From assembly GCF_010682105.1 (NCBI RefSeq), contig NZ_JAAGWH010000012.1, positions 1-64,000 of the forward strand: a DNA stretch of 64,000 nt. The letters are read 5' to 3'. Origin of the DNA: Modestobacter muralis (GTDB lineage Bacteria; Actinomycetota; Actinomycetes; Mycobacteriales; Geodermatophilaceae). Below the pieces are notes generated by a model. The model was not told where the DNA came from and made no database searches. It worked only from the letters and a program-made list of their open reading frames with translations. Shown here one piece after another: positions 1-10,125 of the stretch. Position 1 is the stretch's first letter. Each line of letters begins with the position of its first letter. A program made the translations under genes and the position numbers.

Positions 1-651
1 CCGGTCAGCCGCCGCAGCATCGACGGCGATCAGTGCGGCCGCGGTGCGCTCCTGCAGCCGGACCGGCGTCTCCCCCGCACGCGCCCACCCCAGCGCCTGG
101 GCCTCGACCTCGGCCACGACCGCCGGCTCCACCTGGCCACCCGCGGCCTGCGACTGACCGGCCAACGCCCGCACGATCGCGTTCGCCCGCGGCTCGTCCA
201 CCAACCCGTCCGCCAACGCACCCCAGGTCGCGGGCAGCTCGCGCACCAGCGCCAATGACCGCTCGGCCAACCCCGTCGCCGCACTGAGCGAGACGCCCTT
301 GAGCATCGCAAGCTCGTCGACCAGGAACTCCGAGACACCGACCGGCACCCGGGTCGGGGCCCAGCCCTCGACCCCGTGGCCGGGTTGGTCGTCGGTGAGG
401 TCGGTCTGGGCCGGACGGCGGGCGGCCAGCTCCGCCACCACCACCGCCTCGTACGCAGCCAGCTGGGCGCGGCCGTCAGCGACCGCACGCATCTCGCGCA
501 CCAGCTCGTCCTCGGTGCACAGTTCCGGCACCAGCACCTCCGACAGCCGGGTCCGACGGCGCGTCGCCCCGGGCGGGGGTGGTACCCAGGCAGCCCGGGG
601 CTCGGCACGGTCGACGACCGTCAGCCCCACCCCGTAGCCGCCTCCGAACAT
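1..651 (-). CDS. DUF222/13E12-type protein, N-terminal part (cut by left edge)
   Basis: The frame runs off the left edge, leaving 217 codons from an ATG at 651-649. The product is rich in Ala, Arg and Glu and looks largely helical; segments such as LSEVLVPELCTEDELV, ARRPAQTDL and LQERTAAALIAVDAA match what I know of the DUF222 domain of 13E12-repeat proteins, which often carry a C-terminal HNH nuclease. That part would lie outside the window, so nuclease activity cannot be judged. A TAGCGT hexamer (minus strand, 663-658) lies 6 nt before the ATG, which suggests a leaderless transcript and supports this start. These proteins are usually multi-copy in actinobacterial genomes and their role is unclear. 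Confidence 0.75.
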   Translation of the reverse strand, partial: MFGGGYGVGLTVVDRAEPRAAWVPPPPGATRRRTRLSEVLVPELCTEDELVREMRAVADGRAQLAAYEAVVVAELAARRPAQTDLTDDQPGHGVEGWAPTRVPVGVSEFLVDELAMLKGVSLSAATGLAERSLALVRELPATWGALADGLVDEPRANAIVRALAGQSQAAGGQVEPAVVAEVEAQALGWARAGETPVRLQERTAAALIAVDAAAADR

Positions 652-915
652 GCCCCCACGCTAGCCAGTGGGTACGACAGTTCCCGCAGCTCAGGCGTGT
701 CCTTGCCCAGGCACGAGACACCCGTCGAGCGGCCCGCCCTCATGCTCCCCATGCCGCACCTCGCCAGCAGGGCCGTGGCCGACCCAGCCTCCAGCGAGAG
801 CCGGCCAGCAGCACCGCACCCAGCGCACGGAGCCGGGTGGCGGGCCGGCACCCACCCGGCCTCCCGGGCGGGAAGGCGGTGGACTCGTCACCCCACAGCG
901 GGCAGGGTCGGCGGT

Positions 916-1788
916 GTGCAGCTGCCTCCGCTCGACGAGATCCTCGTCCGCCGACTGATCGCCGCACAGTTCCCGCAGTGGGCCGGCCTGCCCGTCACCC
1001 GCGTCGAGCCGGGCGGCTGGGACAACCGCACCTTCCGGCTCGGCACGGAGCTGCTGGTCCGCCTCCCCAGCGCCGCTGAGTACGCCGAGGCGGTCGCCAA
1101 GGAGCAGCTCTGGCTGCCCGTGCTGGCCCCACAGCTGCCGCAACCGGTCCCCGTCCAACTGGCCGCCGGCGCGCCCGGCGAGGGCTTCCCGTGGCCGTGG
1201 TCGGTGTACGGCTGGCTGGACGGTGAGGACGCCGCCACCTCACCGGTCCGCGACCTCGCCGCCCTCGCCGCCGATCTTGCCGCTTTCCTGGGCGCGCTGC
1301 AGGCGATCGACCCCTCCGGAGGACCGACCCCCGGAGCACACAACTGGTTCCGCGGCGCACCGCTGACCCACTACGACGACGAGACCCGGCAGGCGCTGGA
1401 CGTCCTGGGCGACGCCGTCGACCGCCGGGTCGCCCTCAGGGTCTGGGACACCGCCCTCTCGACGACCTGGCCGCACCCACCACGCTGGTTCCACGGCGAC
1501 GTCGCGGTCGGCAACCTGCTGGTCCGCGACGACCGCCTCGCCGGCGTCATCGACTTCGGCACCTGCGGCGTCGGCGACCCCGCCTGCGACCTGGTCATCG
1601 CCTGGACGCTCCTCGACGGCCCCAGCCGGACGGCGTTCCGCGACGGCCTCGACCTGGACGACGACACGTGGGACCGGGCGCGCGGCTGGGCGCTGTGGAA
1701 GGCGCTGATCGTCCGCGCCGGTCTGGTCGGCACCACCGCCGTCGAGCAGCGGCACACCGGGCGCGTGCTCCGGGAGCTGCTGACCTAG
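916..1788 (+). CDS. aminoglycoside phosphotransferase-family kinase
   Basis: A 290-residue protein with the protein-kinase-like APH fold. The Brenner-type loop [13 protein letters not shown] (about residues 193-205) supplies the catalytic Asp and Asn, and [16 protein letters not shown] (about 212-227) supplies the metal-binding DFG-like Asp. The N-terminal part has the nucleotide-binding pattern [15 protein letters not shown]. Length is normal for the family. The GTG at 916 is chosen because homology-like sequence begins there; the open frame continues upstream without protein-like character. Substrate is unknown: members include antibiotic kinases but also many metabolic kinases, so no resistance should be inferred. 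It is convergent with menG and overlaps its stop by 4 bp. Confidence 0.8.
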   Translation: MQLPPLDEILVRRLIAAQFPQWAGLPVTRVEPGGWDNRTFRLGTELLVRLPSAAEYAEAVAKEQLWLPVLAPQLPQPVPVQLAAGAPGEGFPWPWSVYGWLDGEDAATSPVRDLAALAADLAAFLGALQAIDPSGGPTPGAHNWFRGAPLTHYDDETRQALDVLGDAVDRRVALRVWDTALSTTWPHPPRWFHGDVAVGNLLVRDDRLAGVIDFGTCGVGDPACDLVIAWTLLDGPSRTAFRDGLDLDDDTWDRARGWALWKALIVRAGLVGTTAVEQRHTGRVLRELLT

Positions 1789-2501
1789 CGCTTCGTGCCG
1801 CGGTGCAGCGCGACGACGCCGCCGGTGAGGTCGCGCCACTCGACGCCGGACCACCCGGCCTGCTGCAGCCACCCCGCCAGCTCGGCCTGTGCCGGCCACG
1901 CCCGGATCGACTCCGCCAGGTAGACGTAGGCCTCGGGGTTGCTGCTCACCGCCCGGGCGATCGCCGGCAGGGCGCGCATCAGGTACTCGGTGTAGACGGT
2001 GCGGAACGGCCCCCAGACCGGGCTGGAGAACTCGCAGACCACGAGCGTGCCGCCGGGCCGGGTGACCCGGGAGAACTCCCGCAGCGCGGCCACCGGGTCG
2101 GCCACGTTCCGCAGCCCGAAGGAGATGACGACGCCGTCCACGCTCTCGTCGGCCAGCGGCAGCGCCATCGCGTCCCCGGCGACCTTGGGCACGTCCCGCG
2201 ACGCCCCGGCCCACAGCATCCCCTGGGAGAAGTCGCAGGCGATCGCGTGGACGCCGTCGGCGGCGAGCTCGACGGTGGAGACCGCCGTCCCGGCCGCGAC
2301 GTCGAGCACGGTGGCCCCGGGGCGGGCGCCGAGCGCCTCGCGGGTGGCCCGCCGCCACCCGGCGTCCAGACCGCCGGAGAGCACCGTGTTGGTCAGGTCG
2401 TAACGGCCGGCCACGCGGTCGAACATCGCGGCGACCTCCGCCGGGCGCTTGTCCAGCCCGGCCCGCACGCCCGTCGCCTCTGCTCGTCCACCGATCGCCA
2501 C
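1785..2501 (-). CDS. menG: demethylmenaquinone methyltransferase
   Basis: A 238-residue UbiE/MenG-family class I methyltransferase that performs the last menaquinone step, C-methylation of demethylmenaquinone using S-adenosylmethionine. Visible motifs are the N-terminal [16 protein letters not shown], the SAM-binding VLDVAAGTA (about residues 65-73) and the downstream [12 protein letters not shown], all typical of the family. The GTG at 2501 lies 7 nt after a minus-strand TAGCGT hexamer (2514-2509), pointing to a leaderless start. It is divergent from menF with only 38 bp between the two start codons, so the two menaquinone genes probably share a compact bidirectional promoter. Confidence 0.9.
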   Translation of the reverse strand: MAIGGRAEATGVRAGLDKRPAEVAAMFDRVAGRYDLTNTVLSGGLDAGWRRATREALGARPGATVLDVAAGTAVSTVELAADGVHAIACDFSQGMLWAGASRDVPKVAGDAMALPLADESVDGVVISFGLRNVADPVAALREFSRVTRPGGTLVVCEFSSPVWGPFRTVYTEYLMRALPAIARAVSSNPEAYVYLAESIRAWPAQAELAGWLQQAGWSGVEWRDLTGGVVALHRGTKR

Positions 2502-2539
2502 GTCGGCGACGCTACCCGTGGGCCTCCTACCCTGGAGCG
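2502..2539. promoter_or_regulatory. compact divergent promoter, menG/menF
   Basis: Only 38 bp separate the two GTG start codons. The plus strand carries TACCCT at 2528-2533, 6 nt before the menF GTG; the minus strand carries TAGCGT at 2514-2509, 7 nt before the menG GTG. Both hexamers are where a -10 box would sit if transcription began at the start codon. No clear -35 boxes are visible. Inference from spacing only. Confidence 0.5.
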
Positions 2540-3793
2540 GTGACCACGACCACCGCGAGGGCCGCTGCGGTGACCACGACCCCCCTGGGCACCCGCCGCA
2601 CCCCGCTGCTCTCGCTGGTGCCCGCCGACGGCGCGCTGGCCTGGGTGCGCCGCGGCGAGGGCCTGGTCGGCTGGGGCGAGGCCGACCGCCTGGAGGTCAG
2701 CGGACCCGACGCCCTCCGCGAGGCCGCCGCGTGGTGGGCCGACCGGTGCGCCCGCACCGCGGTCACCGACCCCCTCGGCGTCCCCGGGTCCGGCCCGGTC
2801 GTGTTCGGCTCGATCGCCTTCGACCCCACGGCCGGGACGTCGGTGTTCGTCGTCCCGGAGGTCGTCGTGGGCCGCCGGGACGGCCGGACCTGGGTGACCG
2901 TCACCGGCGAGGACCCCGACGCGGTCGTCGAGACCTCCGAGCAGCACGCGGCCACCTCCATCGGCCGGCTCGCCTACGCGAACGGGGCACTGGACCCGGT
3001 CGCCTGGTGCGGCGCGGTCGCCACCGCGGTCTCCCGGATCGAGGCCGGCGAGCTGGACAAGGTCGTGCTCGCCCGCGACCTGCTCGTCTCCGCCGACCGG
3101 CCGCTGGACCCCCGCCGGCTGCTGCTGCGGCTGGCCGAGCGGTTCCCCGACACCTGGACCTTCGCCGTCGACGGCCTGCTCGGCGCCACCCCCGAGCTGC
3201 TGCTGCGCCGCACCGGCCGCGACATCGACTCCCGCGTGCTGGCCGGCACCGCCCCCCGCGGCGCGGGCGCCGAGGACGACCGGCTGGCCGCCGGCCTCGA
3301 GGACTCGGTCAAGGACCACGCCGAGCACGCCTACGCCGTCGACTCCCTCGCCGACGCGCTGCGGCCCTTCGTCGAGGAGCTGCACGTCCCCGAGCGGCCG
3401 GCCGTGCTGACCCTGCCCAACGTGCGGCACCTGGCCAGCGACGTCCACGGCCGCCAGCGGGACGGCGACCCCACGGGGCTGCTGGAGCTGGTCGGTGCCG
3501 TGCACCCCACCGCCGCGGTCTGCGGCAGCCCGACGCCGGCCGCCGCCCGGGTCATCGGCGAGCTCGAGGGCATGGACCGCGGCCGGTACGCCGGGCCCGT
3601 CGGCTGGCTGGACTCCCGCGGCGACGGCGAGTTCGGCCTGGCCCTACGCTGCGCCCAGCTCACCGGCGCCGACGGCGGCCGGCAGGCGCGGCTGTTCGCC
3701 GGCTGCGGCATCGTCGCCGGCTCCGACCCCATCGCCGAGCTGGCCGAGACCCAGGCCAAGCTGGCCGCCTTCCAGGCCGCGCTGGAGGACTGA
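2540..3793 (+). CDS. menF: isochorismate synthase
   Basis: A 417-residue chorismate-binding enzyme converting chorismate to isochorismate, the entry to menaquinone synthesis. The conserved C-terminal half shows [12 protein letters not shown] (catalytic Lys), [33 protein letters not shown] and the closing [17 protein letters not shown], in the order expected for MenF/EntC/DhbC. The N-terminal half is divergent, as usual. Context (menG, menD, menC, menE, menA in the same 11 kb) favours MenF over a siderophore or salicylate synthase. Start GTG at 2540 follows a TACCCT hexamer by 6 nt. Confidence 0.88.
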   Translation: MTTTTARAAAVTTTPLGTRRTPLLSLVPADGALAWVRRGEGLVGWGEADRLEVSGPDALREAAAWWADRCARTAVTDPLGVPGSGPVVFGSIAFDPTAGTSVFVVPEVVVGRRDGRTWVTVTGEDPDAVVETSEQHAATSIGRLAYANGALDPVAWCGAVATAVSRIEAGELDKVVLARDLLVSADRPLDPRRLLLRLAERFPDTWTFAVDGLLGATPELLLRRTGRDIDSRVLAGTAPRGAGAEDDRLAAGLEDSVKDHAEHAYAVDSLADALRPFVEELHVPERPAVLTLPNVRHLASDVHGRQRDGDPTGLLELVGAVHPTAAVCGSPTPAAARVIGELEGMDRGRYAGPVGWLDSRGDGEFGLALRCAQLTGADGGRQARLFAGCGIVAGSDPIAELAETQAKLAAFQAALED

Positions 3794-3898
3794 CCCTCCC
3801 TCCTCTGGGGGGACGGGAGCCGGCGGCACTGGAGCGGCGGGCCCGACCTGCCGACACCTCACAGGACGACATCCGTCGACCGGGAGGACATCGCACCC

Positions 3899-6571
3899 AT
3901 GGGCACCACGACGGCCACCACTCGCGGACGGGCGACCGTCGGCGGCTGGCTGCTGGTCGCCACCGCCCTCGCCCTGGTCCTGACCGCCTCGTTCCCGACC
4001 GAGTCCCTGCTCACCGAGGTGAGCTACCTCCTGGTCAGCGCCGGCGCCGCGACGGCCGCCTGGGTCGGCTCCCGACGACGCGGCCCCGGTGGCGGCACCC
4101 GCCGGCTGGCCGTGGCCCTCACGCTCAACGCCGTCGGTGACCTCGTGTGGCAGCTGCAGGACTGGCTGGCCGGGAGCACCCCGGAGGTGTCCCTCGCCGA
4201 CGTGGCCTACCTGGGCAGCTACGTGGCCCTGGGCGCCGCGCTGGTCGCCCACGCCGGGGGCGGTGCGACCAGCCCCCGCGAGCGCCTCCACGCGCTGTTG
4301 GACGCCGCGGCCGTGCTGATCGCCGCGCTGCTGGTGGTGTGGCAGGCCTCGATCGGCACCACCCTCACCGACGACTCGCTCACCCTGGTCAGCAAGGTCG
4401 TGCTGGCCGCCTACCCGGTGCTGGACGTGCTGGCCGTCGGCCTCGTCGTCCGTGCGGTCGTGCTGCGCGCCCGGCTCGACCTCCGCGCGGTGCTGCTGGC
4501 CCTCGGCGCCGCCGCCTGGGCCGCCTCGGACCTGGGGTGGCTGCTCCTGGCCGCCGCGGAGGGGATCGGGGACTGGCTCAGCGCCGGCTGGCTGGCTGGC
4601 GCGGTGGGCCTCGCCGCGGCGGTCTGGGCTCCCCCGTCCACCGCCCCGGAGCATCCGCCCACCGACTCGGTGATCGGCCACTGGCGGGTCACCTGCGCGT
4701 TCCTGCCACTCCTGGTACCCGGCATCATCGAGTTCGACGCCTGGCTGACCGGCATCGACGTGAGCCCGCTGCCCGGCCTGCTCGCCACCGTGGTCCTCAC
4801 CGTGCTGGTCGTCGTCCGGGCGCAGCGGCTGCTCGCCGACGCCGTCCACTCCCGCGCCGACGTCCGGTCGCTGGCCCGCCGCTACGAGGCGCTGGCGCTC
4901 AACTCCTCCGACGCCGTGGCCGTCGTCGACCCCGCCGGCGTGCTGACCTCGGACTCCGCGTCGTTGGCCGAGCTCCTCGGCCAGCCCGGCCAGGCCGGGC
5001 GGTCGCTCCCGCAGCTGCTGAGCAGCATCGGCGTCGACCCCGCCGACGTGCACGGGGTGCTCGCACGGGCCACCGCCCTGCCCGGCGAGCCGGTCGAGCT
5101 GGAACTGCGCGGTGGGCACCCCACCGGCGGCGTGGTCTGGCTCGGCGGCCGGGCCGTCGACCTGCGCACCGACCCCGACGTCGAGGGCATCGCCGTCAAC
5201 GTCTACGACATCACCGCCCGCAAGCTGGCCGAGGCCGAGCTCGCCCACCAGGCCTTCTACGACGGCCTGACCGGGCTGGCCAACCGTGCGCTGTTCCTGG
5301 ACCACACCGAGCAGGCACTGCGCCGGGCCGGCCGCACCGGCAGCCCGCCGATCGTGCTGTGCCTGGACCTCGACGGGTTCAAGGACGTCAACGACAGCCT
5401 GGGCCACCTGGCCGGTGACGAGCTGCTGTGCACGATCGCCGGCCGCCTGCTGGGCGCGGTGCGGTCCGCCGACACCGTCGCCCGGCTGGGTGGGGACGAG
5501 TTCGCCGTCCTGCTCGACGACACCCGCGGCGGCGTGCCGTTGGCCTCCACACTGTCCGAGCGGCTGCTGGAGGTCATCGGCGAGCCGGTCGAGCTCGGTG
5601 GGCACCGGGTGCGGGTCGCAGCCAGCATCGGCATCGTCGCCGCCGACACCGGCGCCACCCCACTGTCGCTCTTCCGCGACGCCGACATCGCCATGTACCG
5701 CGCCAAGGCCGCCGGCCGCGCCCAGGCCGTCGTGTTCGACCCGGGCATGCGGGCGGCCGCGCTGCAGCGGATCGAGCTCGAGCGCGAGCTCGCCGGGGCG
5801 CTGTCGGCCGGTCAGCTGCGGCTGGTCTACCAACCCGTGGTCGACCTGCAGACCGAGTGCGTCGTCGGGTTCGAGGCGCTGCTGCGCTGGCAGCACCCCA
5901 CGCTCGGGGCGGTCGGGCCGGACCGGTTCGTCCCGCTCGCCGAGGACACCGGCTCCATCGTGCCCATCGGCCGGTGGGTGCTCGCCGAGGCCACCCGCAC
6001 CGCCGCACGCTGGCAGCGGGACCACCCCTCGGCCACCCCGCTGTCGATGGCGGTCAACGTCTCCGCCCGGCAGCTGGCCGACGGCACGCTGCTCGCCGAC
6101 GTCGCCGAGGCGGTGGCCACCAGCGGCATCTCGCCGTCCTCACTGGTCCTGGAGGTGACCGAGACCGCGCTGGTCACCGACCCCGACGCCGTGGCCGAAC
6201 AGCTGCTCGCGCTGCGCGGCCTGGGCGTGCGCCTGGCGCTGGACGACTTCGGCACCGGCTACTCCTCGCTGAGCTACCTGCGCCAGTTCCCGGTCGACGT
6301 GCTCAAGATCGACCGTTCCTTCGTCGACCTGCTCGACGGCTCGGCCGAGGACGCCGCCATCGTGCACGGCCTGGTGCAACTGGGCCGCACCCTGAAGCTG
6401 GAGATCGTCGCCGAGGGCGTGGAGACCGAGGCCCAGCGCGACCGGCTGCGCGCCGAGCGGTGCCAGCTCGCGCAGGGCTGGCTGTTCGCCCCCGCGCTGG
6501 AGGCCGACGAGGCCGAGCGGCTGCTGCTGTCCCGGGCCCTGCAGACCTCGGACCCGCTCAGCCAGAGCTGA
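3899..6571 (+). CDS. membrane-anchored GGDEF/EAL c-di-GMP enzyme
   Basis: 890 residues in three parts: an N-terminal membrane region (about residues 15-275, several hydrophobic helices), a PAS-like segment (about 320-440), and tandem GGDEF and EAL domains. The GGDEF domain begins at HQAFYDGLTGLANR (about 448), has an intact GGDEF near residue 531 and an inhibitory-site RxxD (RSAD) exactly five residues before it. The EAL domain has EALLRW (about 659), NVSARQL, EVTETAL, LDDFGTGYSS, LKIDRSF and AEGVE, so the catalytic metal ligands look complete. It could therefore both make and degrade c-di-GMP at the membrane; which activity dominates cannot be told. A GGGAGGAC ribosome site lies at 3881-3888. 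Its 3' end overlaps menD by 14 bp (convergent). Confidence 0.9.
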   Translation: MGTTTATTRGRATVGGWLLVATALALVLTASFPTESLLTEVSYLLVSAGAATAAWVGSRRRGPGGGTRRLAVALTLNAVGDLVWQLQDWLAGSTPEVSLADVAYLGSYVALGAALVAHAGGGATSPRERLHALLDAAAVLIAALLVVWQASIGTTLTDDSLTLVSKVVLAAYPVLDVLAVGLVVRAVVLRARLDLRAVLLALGAAAWAASDLGWLLLAAAEGIGDWLSAGWLAGAVGLAAAVWAPPSTAPEHPPTDSVIGHWRVTCAFLPLLVPGIIEFDAWLTGIDVSPLPGLLATVVLTVLVVVRAQRLLADAVHSRADVRSLARRYEALALNSSDAVAVVDPAGVLTSDSASLAELLGQPGQAGRSLPQLLSSIGVDPADVHGVLARATALPGEPVELELRGGHPTGGVVWLGGRAVDLRTDPDVEGIAVNVYDITARKLAEAELAHQAFYDGLTGLANRALFLDHTEQALRRAGRTGSPPIVLCLDLDGFKDVNDSLGHLAGDELLCTIAGRLLGAVRSADTVARLGGDEFAVLLDDTRGGVPLASTLSERLLEVIGEPVELGGHRVRVAASIGIVAADTGATPLSLFRDADIAMYRAKAAGRAQAVVFDPGMRAAALQRIELERELAGALSAGQLRLVYQPVVDLQTECVVGFEALLRWQHPTLGAVGPDRFVPLAEDTGSIVPIGRWVLAEATRTAARWQRDHPSATPLSMAVNVSARQLADGTLLADVAEAVATSGISPSSLVLEVTETALVTDPDAVAEQLLALRGLGVRLALDDFGTGYSSLSYLRQFPVDVLKIDRSFVDLLDGSAEDAAIVHGLVQLGRTLKLEIVAEGVETEAQRDRLRAERCQLAQGWLFAPALEADEAERLLLSRALQTSDPLSQS

Positions 6572-8342
6572 GCCGGCCCAGCGCCGCGGCCGCGACCTCC
6601 CGCAACCGGGTCCCCAGCGCCGCCTCGGCGGCGGCGTCGGTGCGGACCACGACCACCCGCGGACCGCCGGCGCCCAGCGCTTCCACCAGCTGCGCCGGGT
6701 CGCTGACCGCGGTCGCCGCCCAGCCCAGCGCGCGGGCCACCGCCACCAGGTCCCGGCCGTGCGGGGTGCCGAACACCCGGCGGAACGAGGCGGCGTGCTG
6801 CGGCTGCCCGGGCTCCAGGGTGGTGAAGATGCCACCGCCGTCGTTGTCCGGGACGACGACGGTCAGGTCGGGCCGCTGCTCCCCCGACCCGGTCAGCAGG
6901 CCGGTGAGGTCGTGCAGGAACGTCAGATCGCCCATCAGCGCGAACGCCGGCCCGCCCCCGGCGCCCTGGTGCGCCAGCGCCGCGCCCACCGCGGTGGAGA
7001 TCGTGCCGTCGATGCCGGCCACACCGCGGTTGGCCAGCACGGTGAGCCCCGGCCGCGGCACGGCGAGCCGGTCGACGTCGCGCACCGGGGTGGAGGAGCC
7101 GAGCACCAGCAGCGCCCCGGCCGGCAGGGTCGCCACCAGGTCGCGGGCCAGCCGCGCCGCGGTCAGCCCCCGGCCGGGGACGTCGTCGAGCTCCGCGTCG
7201 ACCGCGCGGCCCACCCGGTCGGCCGCCGCCGACCAGTCCGCGGCCCAGCCCCCGGCCACCGACCCGGCCCCCGGCGCCCGGCCGGGGTCGCGCAGCGCCA
7301 GACCCGGGTCCAGCTGCGCACTGCCGACGACGGCGGTGCTCCGGGACGGGTCGGCCCAACGCGGCGAGGGCGAGTAGGTCTGCACGGCCACCGCGGGGTC
7401 GGCCAGCAGCGCGTTCACCGGCCGGGACAGCGTCGGGCGGCCCACCACGACCACCCGGTCGGGCCGGTGCGCGGCCAGCCAGCCGGGTGACCCGAGCAGC
7501 AGGGCCGGCCCGCGCAGCGCGCCCGCGGCACCCCAGGCACCGCTGCTGGGCTCGGCCAGCACCGGCCACCCGCGCTGGTCGGCGACGACGGCGGCGGCCC
7601 GGCCGACCGCGGTCGGTGCGTCACCGGCGACCACCAGCGTGCGGTCGCTCCCCGCGGGGTCGACGTCGGTCAGCGGGGCGCTGCGCGGCCCACCGACGCC
7701 CGCCGTCACGGTCCACGGCTCGCCGTCCGGCCGTCCGGCGAGGTCCCCGGCCAGGCGTCCCGGCCGGGCCCCGGGGCCGGCGTCGTCGGGCATCAGCGGC
7801 TCGCGCAGCGCCAGGTTCAGGTGCACCGGGCCCGGGTCGCCGGACAGCTCACCGCGCGCCACCACCAGCGCCTTGGCCACGACCGAGCGCCAGTACCGGT
7901 TCTGCGCGGCCTCCCGGCCGACCTCGGGCACCCCGACGTCCAGCGCCCAGCGCACCGCGCCGCCGTAGAGCCCGACCTGGTCGATCGTCTGGTTGGCGCC
8001 GGTGGCGCGCAGCTCCGGCGGCCGGTCGGCGGTGAGCGCCAGCAGCGGCACCCCGCTCTCGTGCGCCTCGAGCACCGCGGCGTGCAGGTGGGCGGTCGCC
8101 GTGCCGGAGGTGGTGAGCACCGGCACCGGCCGGCCGCTGGACTTCGCCAGCCCGAGCGCGAGGAAGGCCGCCGTCCGCTCGTCGATCCGCACGTGCAGCC
8201 GCAGCCGGCCGGCGACCTCGGCGTCGGCCAGCGCCACCGCCACCGGCGCGGACCGGGACCCCGGTGAGAGCACGGCGTCGGTGACGCCGCCGCGGACCAG
8301 CTCGTCGACGAGGACCCGGGCGAAGGCGGTGGCCGGGTTCAC
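6558..8342 (-). CDS. menD: SEPHCHC synthase (MenD)
   Basis: A 594-residue thiamine-diphosphate enzyme that joins 2-oxoglutarate to isochorismate, the second step of menaquinone synthesis. N-terminal motifs LSPGSRSAPVA, RIDERTAAFLALG and LTTSGTATAHLHAAV are typical MenD; the C-terminal cofactor-binding region shows GDLTFLHDLTGLL and VVPDNDGGGIF, which carry the Mg/ThDP ligands. The GTG start at 8342 overlaps the menC stop in a GTGA junction, so the two are translationally coupled in an operon menC-menD. The open frame extends upstream through menC without protein-like character; that part is rejected. Confidence 0.92.
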   Translation of the reverse strand: MNPATAFARVLVDELVRGGVTDAVLSPGSRSAPVAVALADAEVAGRLRLHVRIDERTAAFLALGLAKSSGRPVPVLTTSGTATAHLHAAVLEAHESGVPLLALTADRPPELRATGANQTIDQVGLYGGAVRWALDVGVPEVGREAAQNRYWRSVVAKALVVARGELSGDPGPVHLNLALREPLMPDDAGPGARPGRLAGDLAGRPDGEPWTVTAGVGGPRSAPLTDVDPAGSDRTLVVAGDAPTAVGRAAAVVADQRGWPVLAEPSSGAWGAAGALRGPALLLGSPGWLAAHRPDRVVVVGRPTLSRPVNALLADPAVAVQTYSPSPRWADPSRSTAVVGSAQLDPGLALRDPGRAPGAGSVAGGWAADWSAAADRVGRAVDAELDDVPGRGLTAARLARDLVATLPAGALLVLGSSTPVRDVDRLAVPRPGLTVLANRGVAGIDGTISTAVGAALAHQGAGGGPAFALMGDLTFLHDLTGLLTGSGEQRPDLTVVVPDNDGGGIFTTLEPGQPQHAASFRRVFGTPHGRDLVAVARALGWAATAVSDPAQLVEALGAGGPRVVVVRTDAAAEAALGTRLREVAAAALGRLSSG

Positions 8343-9295
8343 GCCTGCACCGCCGCCAGCCGGGCGAGCCAGCGCCGCGTGGTCTCGGGGTCGGCAGCGG
8401 TCTCCGCGAGGCGGTCCGGGGTCACGGCGCGCACCGGCAGCGCCCCGTCGACCGGCAGCAGCGGGTCGGCGGTGACGTCGTCGGTGAACAGCGCGACGGT
8501 GGCCAGCCCGCAGGCGAAGGGCAGCTCGGGCAGCGCCGCGGCCAGGGCGACGCCGGCGGCGATGCCCACCGAGCTCTCCAGAGCCGAGGAGACGACGCAG
8601 GGCAGGCCGTGCGCCTGCGCGACCTCCAGCGCCGCGCGCACCCCACCCAGCGGCTGGACCTTCAGGACGACGACGTCCGCGGCCTCGCGCAGGTCGACCC
8701 GGCGCGGGTCGGCGGCGCGGCGGACCACCTCGTCGGCGGCGATCCGGACGTCGACCCGGCGGCGCAGCTGCGCGAGCTCCTCGACCGTGGCGCACGGCTG
8801 CTCGACGTACTCCAGTCCGACGCGGTCCAGGGCGGTGATGCGGGCGACCGCGGTCTCGACGTCCCAGGCGGTGTTGGCGTCGACCCGGATGCCCCCGTCC
8901 GAGCCGAGCGCGTCCCGGACCGCCTCGACCCGGGCCTCGTCCTCGCCCGGGTCCTGCCCGGGCTCGGCGACCTTGACCTTGGCGGAGCGGCAGCCCGACG
9001 CGGTGACGATCGCGTGCGCCCGCTCCGGCCCGACGGCCGGCACGGTGACGTTGACCGGCACGCTCGTGCGCAGCGGCGCGGGCCAGCCCAGGACGGCGGC
9101 CTCGTGCGCGGCGGCCCACCAGCGGCGGCTCTCGGCGACGTCGTAGTCCCAGAAGGGGGAGAACTCGCCCCAGCCGGCCGGCCCGCGCAGCAGCACCCCG
9201 TCGCGGACGTCGATGCCGCGGAAGCGGGTGCGCAGCGGCACCCGGTAGACCGAGGTCTCCAGGGCCGGCGCGGCGGACACGGGGGCGGGGACCAC
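8339..9295 (-). CDS. menC: o-succinylbenzoate synthase
   Basis: An enolase-superfamily dehydratase (318 residues from this start) that makes o-succinylbenzoate from SHCHC. The catalytic set is visible in order: SAKVKVAEPG (Lys-x-Lys), GIRVDANTAWD, LEYVEQPC, VRIAADEVV and VVVLKVQPLGG (second Lys), giving the three acidic metal ligands. Two GTG codons are possible, 9301 and 9295. I prefer 9295 because a minus-strand TAGGCT (9308-9303) lies 7 nt before it, as for other leaderless starts in this window. It overlaps menD by 4 bp and is divergent from the CDP-alcohol phosphotransferase gene. Confidence 0.88.
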   Translation of the reverse strand: MVPAPVSAAPALETSVYRVPLRTRFRGIDVRDGVLLRGPAGWGEFSPFWDYDVAESRRWWAAAHEAAVLGWPAPLRTSVPVNVTVPAVGPERAHAIVTASGCRSAKVKVAEPGQDPGEDEARVEAVRDALGSDGGIRVDANTAWDVETAVARITALDRVGLEYVEQPCATVEELAQLRRRVDVRIAADEVVRRAADPRRVDLREAADVVVLKVQPLGGVRAALEVAQAHGLPCVVSSALESSVGIAAGVALAAALPELPFACGLATVALFTDDVTADPLLPVDGALPVRAVTPDRLAETAADPETTRRWLARLAAVQA

Positions 9296-9432
9296 GGGCA
9301 CCAGCCTAGGCGCGCCGCACCCGGTGTCCCGGCGGCATCCGGTGTCCCGCGCACCGGCTTGCCCTACCGTTCCCTGCGGCTGCGGGCACGTCCGCCCGGG
9401 TCCCGTGCACGTCGAACCACCCGGAGGTCGCA

Positions 9433-10125
9433 GTGGCAGCTCGGACGGGGCACCTGCCCGCCGCGGACCGCTCGCCGCGGTACCCCGGTGGCCCGGTGCG
9501 GTGCGGGGTGCGCGGCTGCGGCTGCGAGGACCCGCGGGTGCTGCTCAACGCCGCCAACGCGGTCACCGTGCTGCGGACGCTGGCCTCGCTCGGCCTGGTC
9601 GTCGGGGCGGCCGCCGCGCACTCGTGGCCGCTGCTGCTGGCCGCCTACCTGACCTACTGGATCGGCGACTCCGCCGACGGCAACATCGCCCGGTTCCAGC
9701 ACCAGGAGACCCGCTTCGGCGCGTACTTCGACGTCGTCTGCGACCGCGTCAACTGCATCAGCTGCGCCCTGGTGTTCCTGCAGTTCGTCGACGCGCCCTG
9801 GCCGATCGCGGTGTTCCTGTTCCAGTTCGTCGTCGTCGACCTGCCGCTGACCCTGCTGCCGATGCGCTGGCCGGTGCTCTCGCCCAACTACTTCTTCCTG
9901 ATCGACCGGCTGGCCTACACGCTCAACTGGCACGTGGTCGCGAAGGTCACCAACACCACCCTGCTGATCACCCTGCTGGTCCTGCTGCCCGACCAGCAGT
10001 GGATCGCCCTGGTCGCCGCCTCGACCGTGCTGGTGATCAAGCTGTGGTCGCTGGGCCGGGTGCTGCGGCTCACCGTCCCCAGGGACACCCCGCACGTGCC
10101 CCAGGGGATGCTCGCCGGTGCCTGA
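9433..10125 (+). CDS. CDP-alcohol phosphatidyltransferase-family membrane enzyme
   Basis: A 230-residue integral membrane protein carrying the complete family signature D-x2-DG-x2-AR-x8-G-x3-D-x3-D, seen as DSADGNIAR followed by FGAYFDVVCD, around residues 77-102. Members transfer a phospho-alcohol from a CDP-activated donor to an acceptor alcohol at the membrane; the acceptor cannot be read from sequence. The N-terminal 35 residues have three Cys in a short stretch (RCGVRGCGCED), which is unusual. GTG start with GGAGG at 9423-9427. It overlaps the next gene by 8 bp, so the two are probably co-translated. Confidence 0.8.
   Translation: MAARTGHLPAADRSPRYPGGPVRCGVRGCGCEDPRVLLNAANAVTVLRTLASLGLVVGAAAAHSWPLLLAAYLTYWIGDSADGNIARFQHQETRFGAYFDVVCDRVNCISCALVFLQFVDAPWPIAVFLFQFVVVDLPLTLLPMRWPVLSPNYFFLIDRLAYTLNWHVVAKVTNTTLLITLLVLLPDQQWIALVAASTVLVIKLWSLGRVLRLTVPRDTPHVPQGMLAGA

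Noticed and set aside
916-1788. Aminoglycoside resistance gene
   Set aside because: The APH fold is clear but specificity is not; chromosomal position next to menG gives no sign of a resistance cassette.
3644-6025. Very long minus-strand open frame opposite the GGDEF/EAL gene
   Set aside because: Low-complexity Gly/Gln/Arg/Val product, no family motifs, and the plus strand has a complete two-domain enzyme. An artefact of high GC.
8343-9119. Upstream extension of menD through menC
   Set aside because: No MenD homology before the GTG at 8342; the GTGA junction is a normal coupled start.
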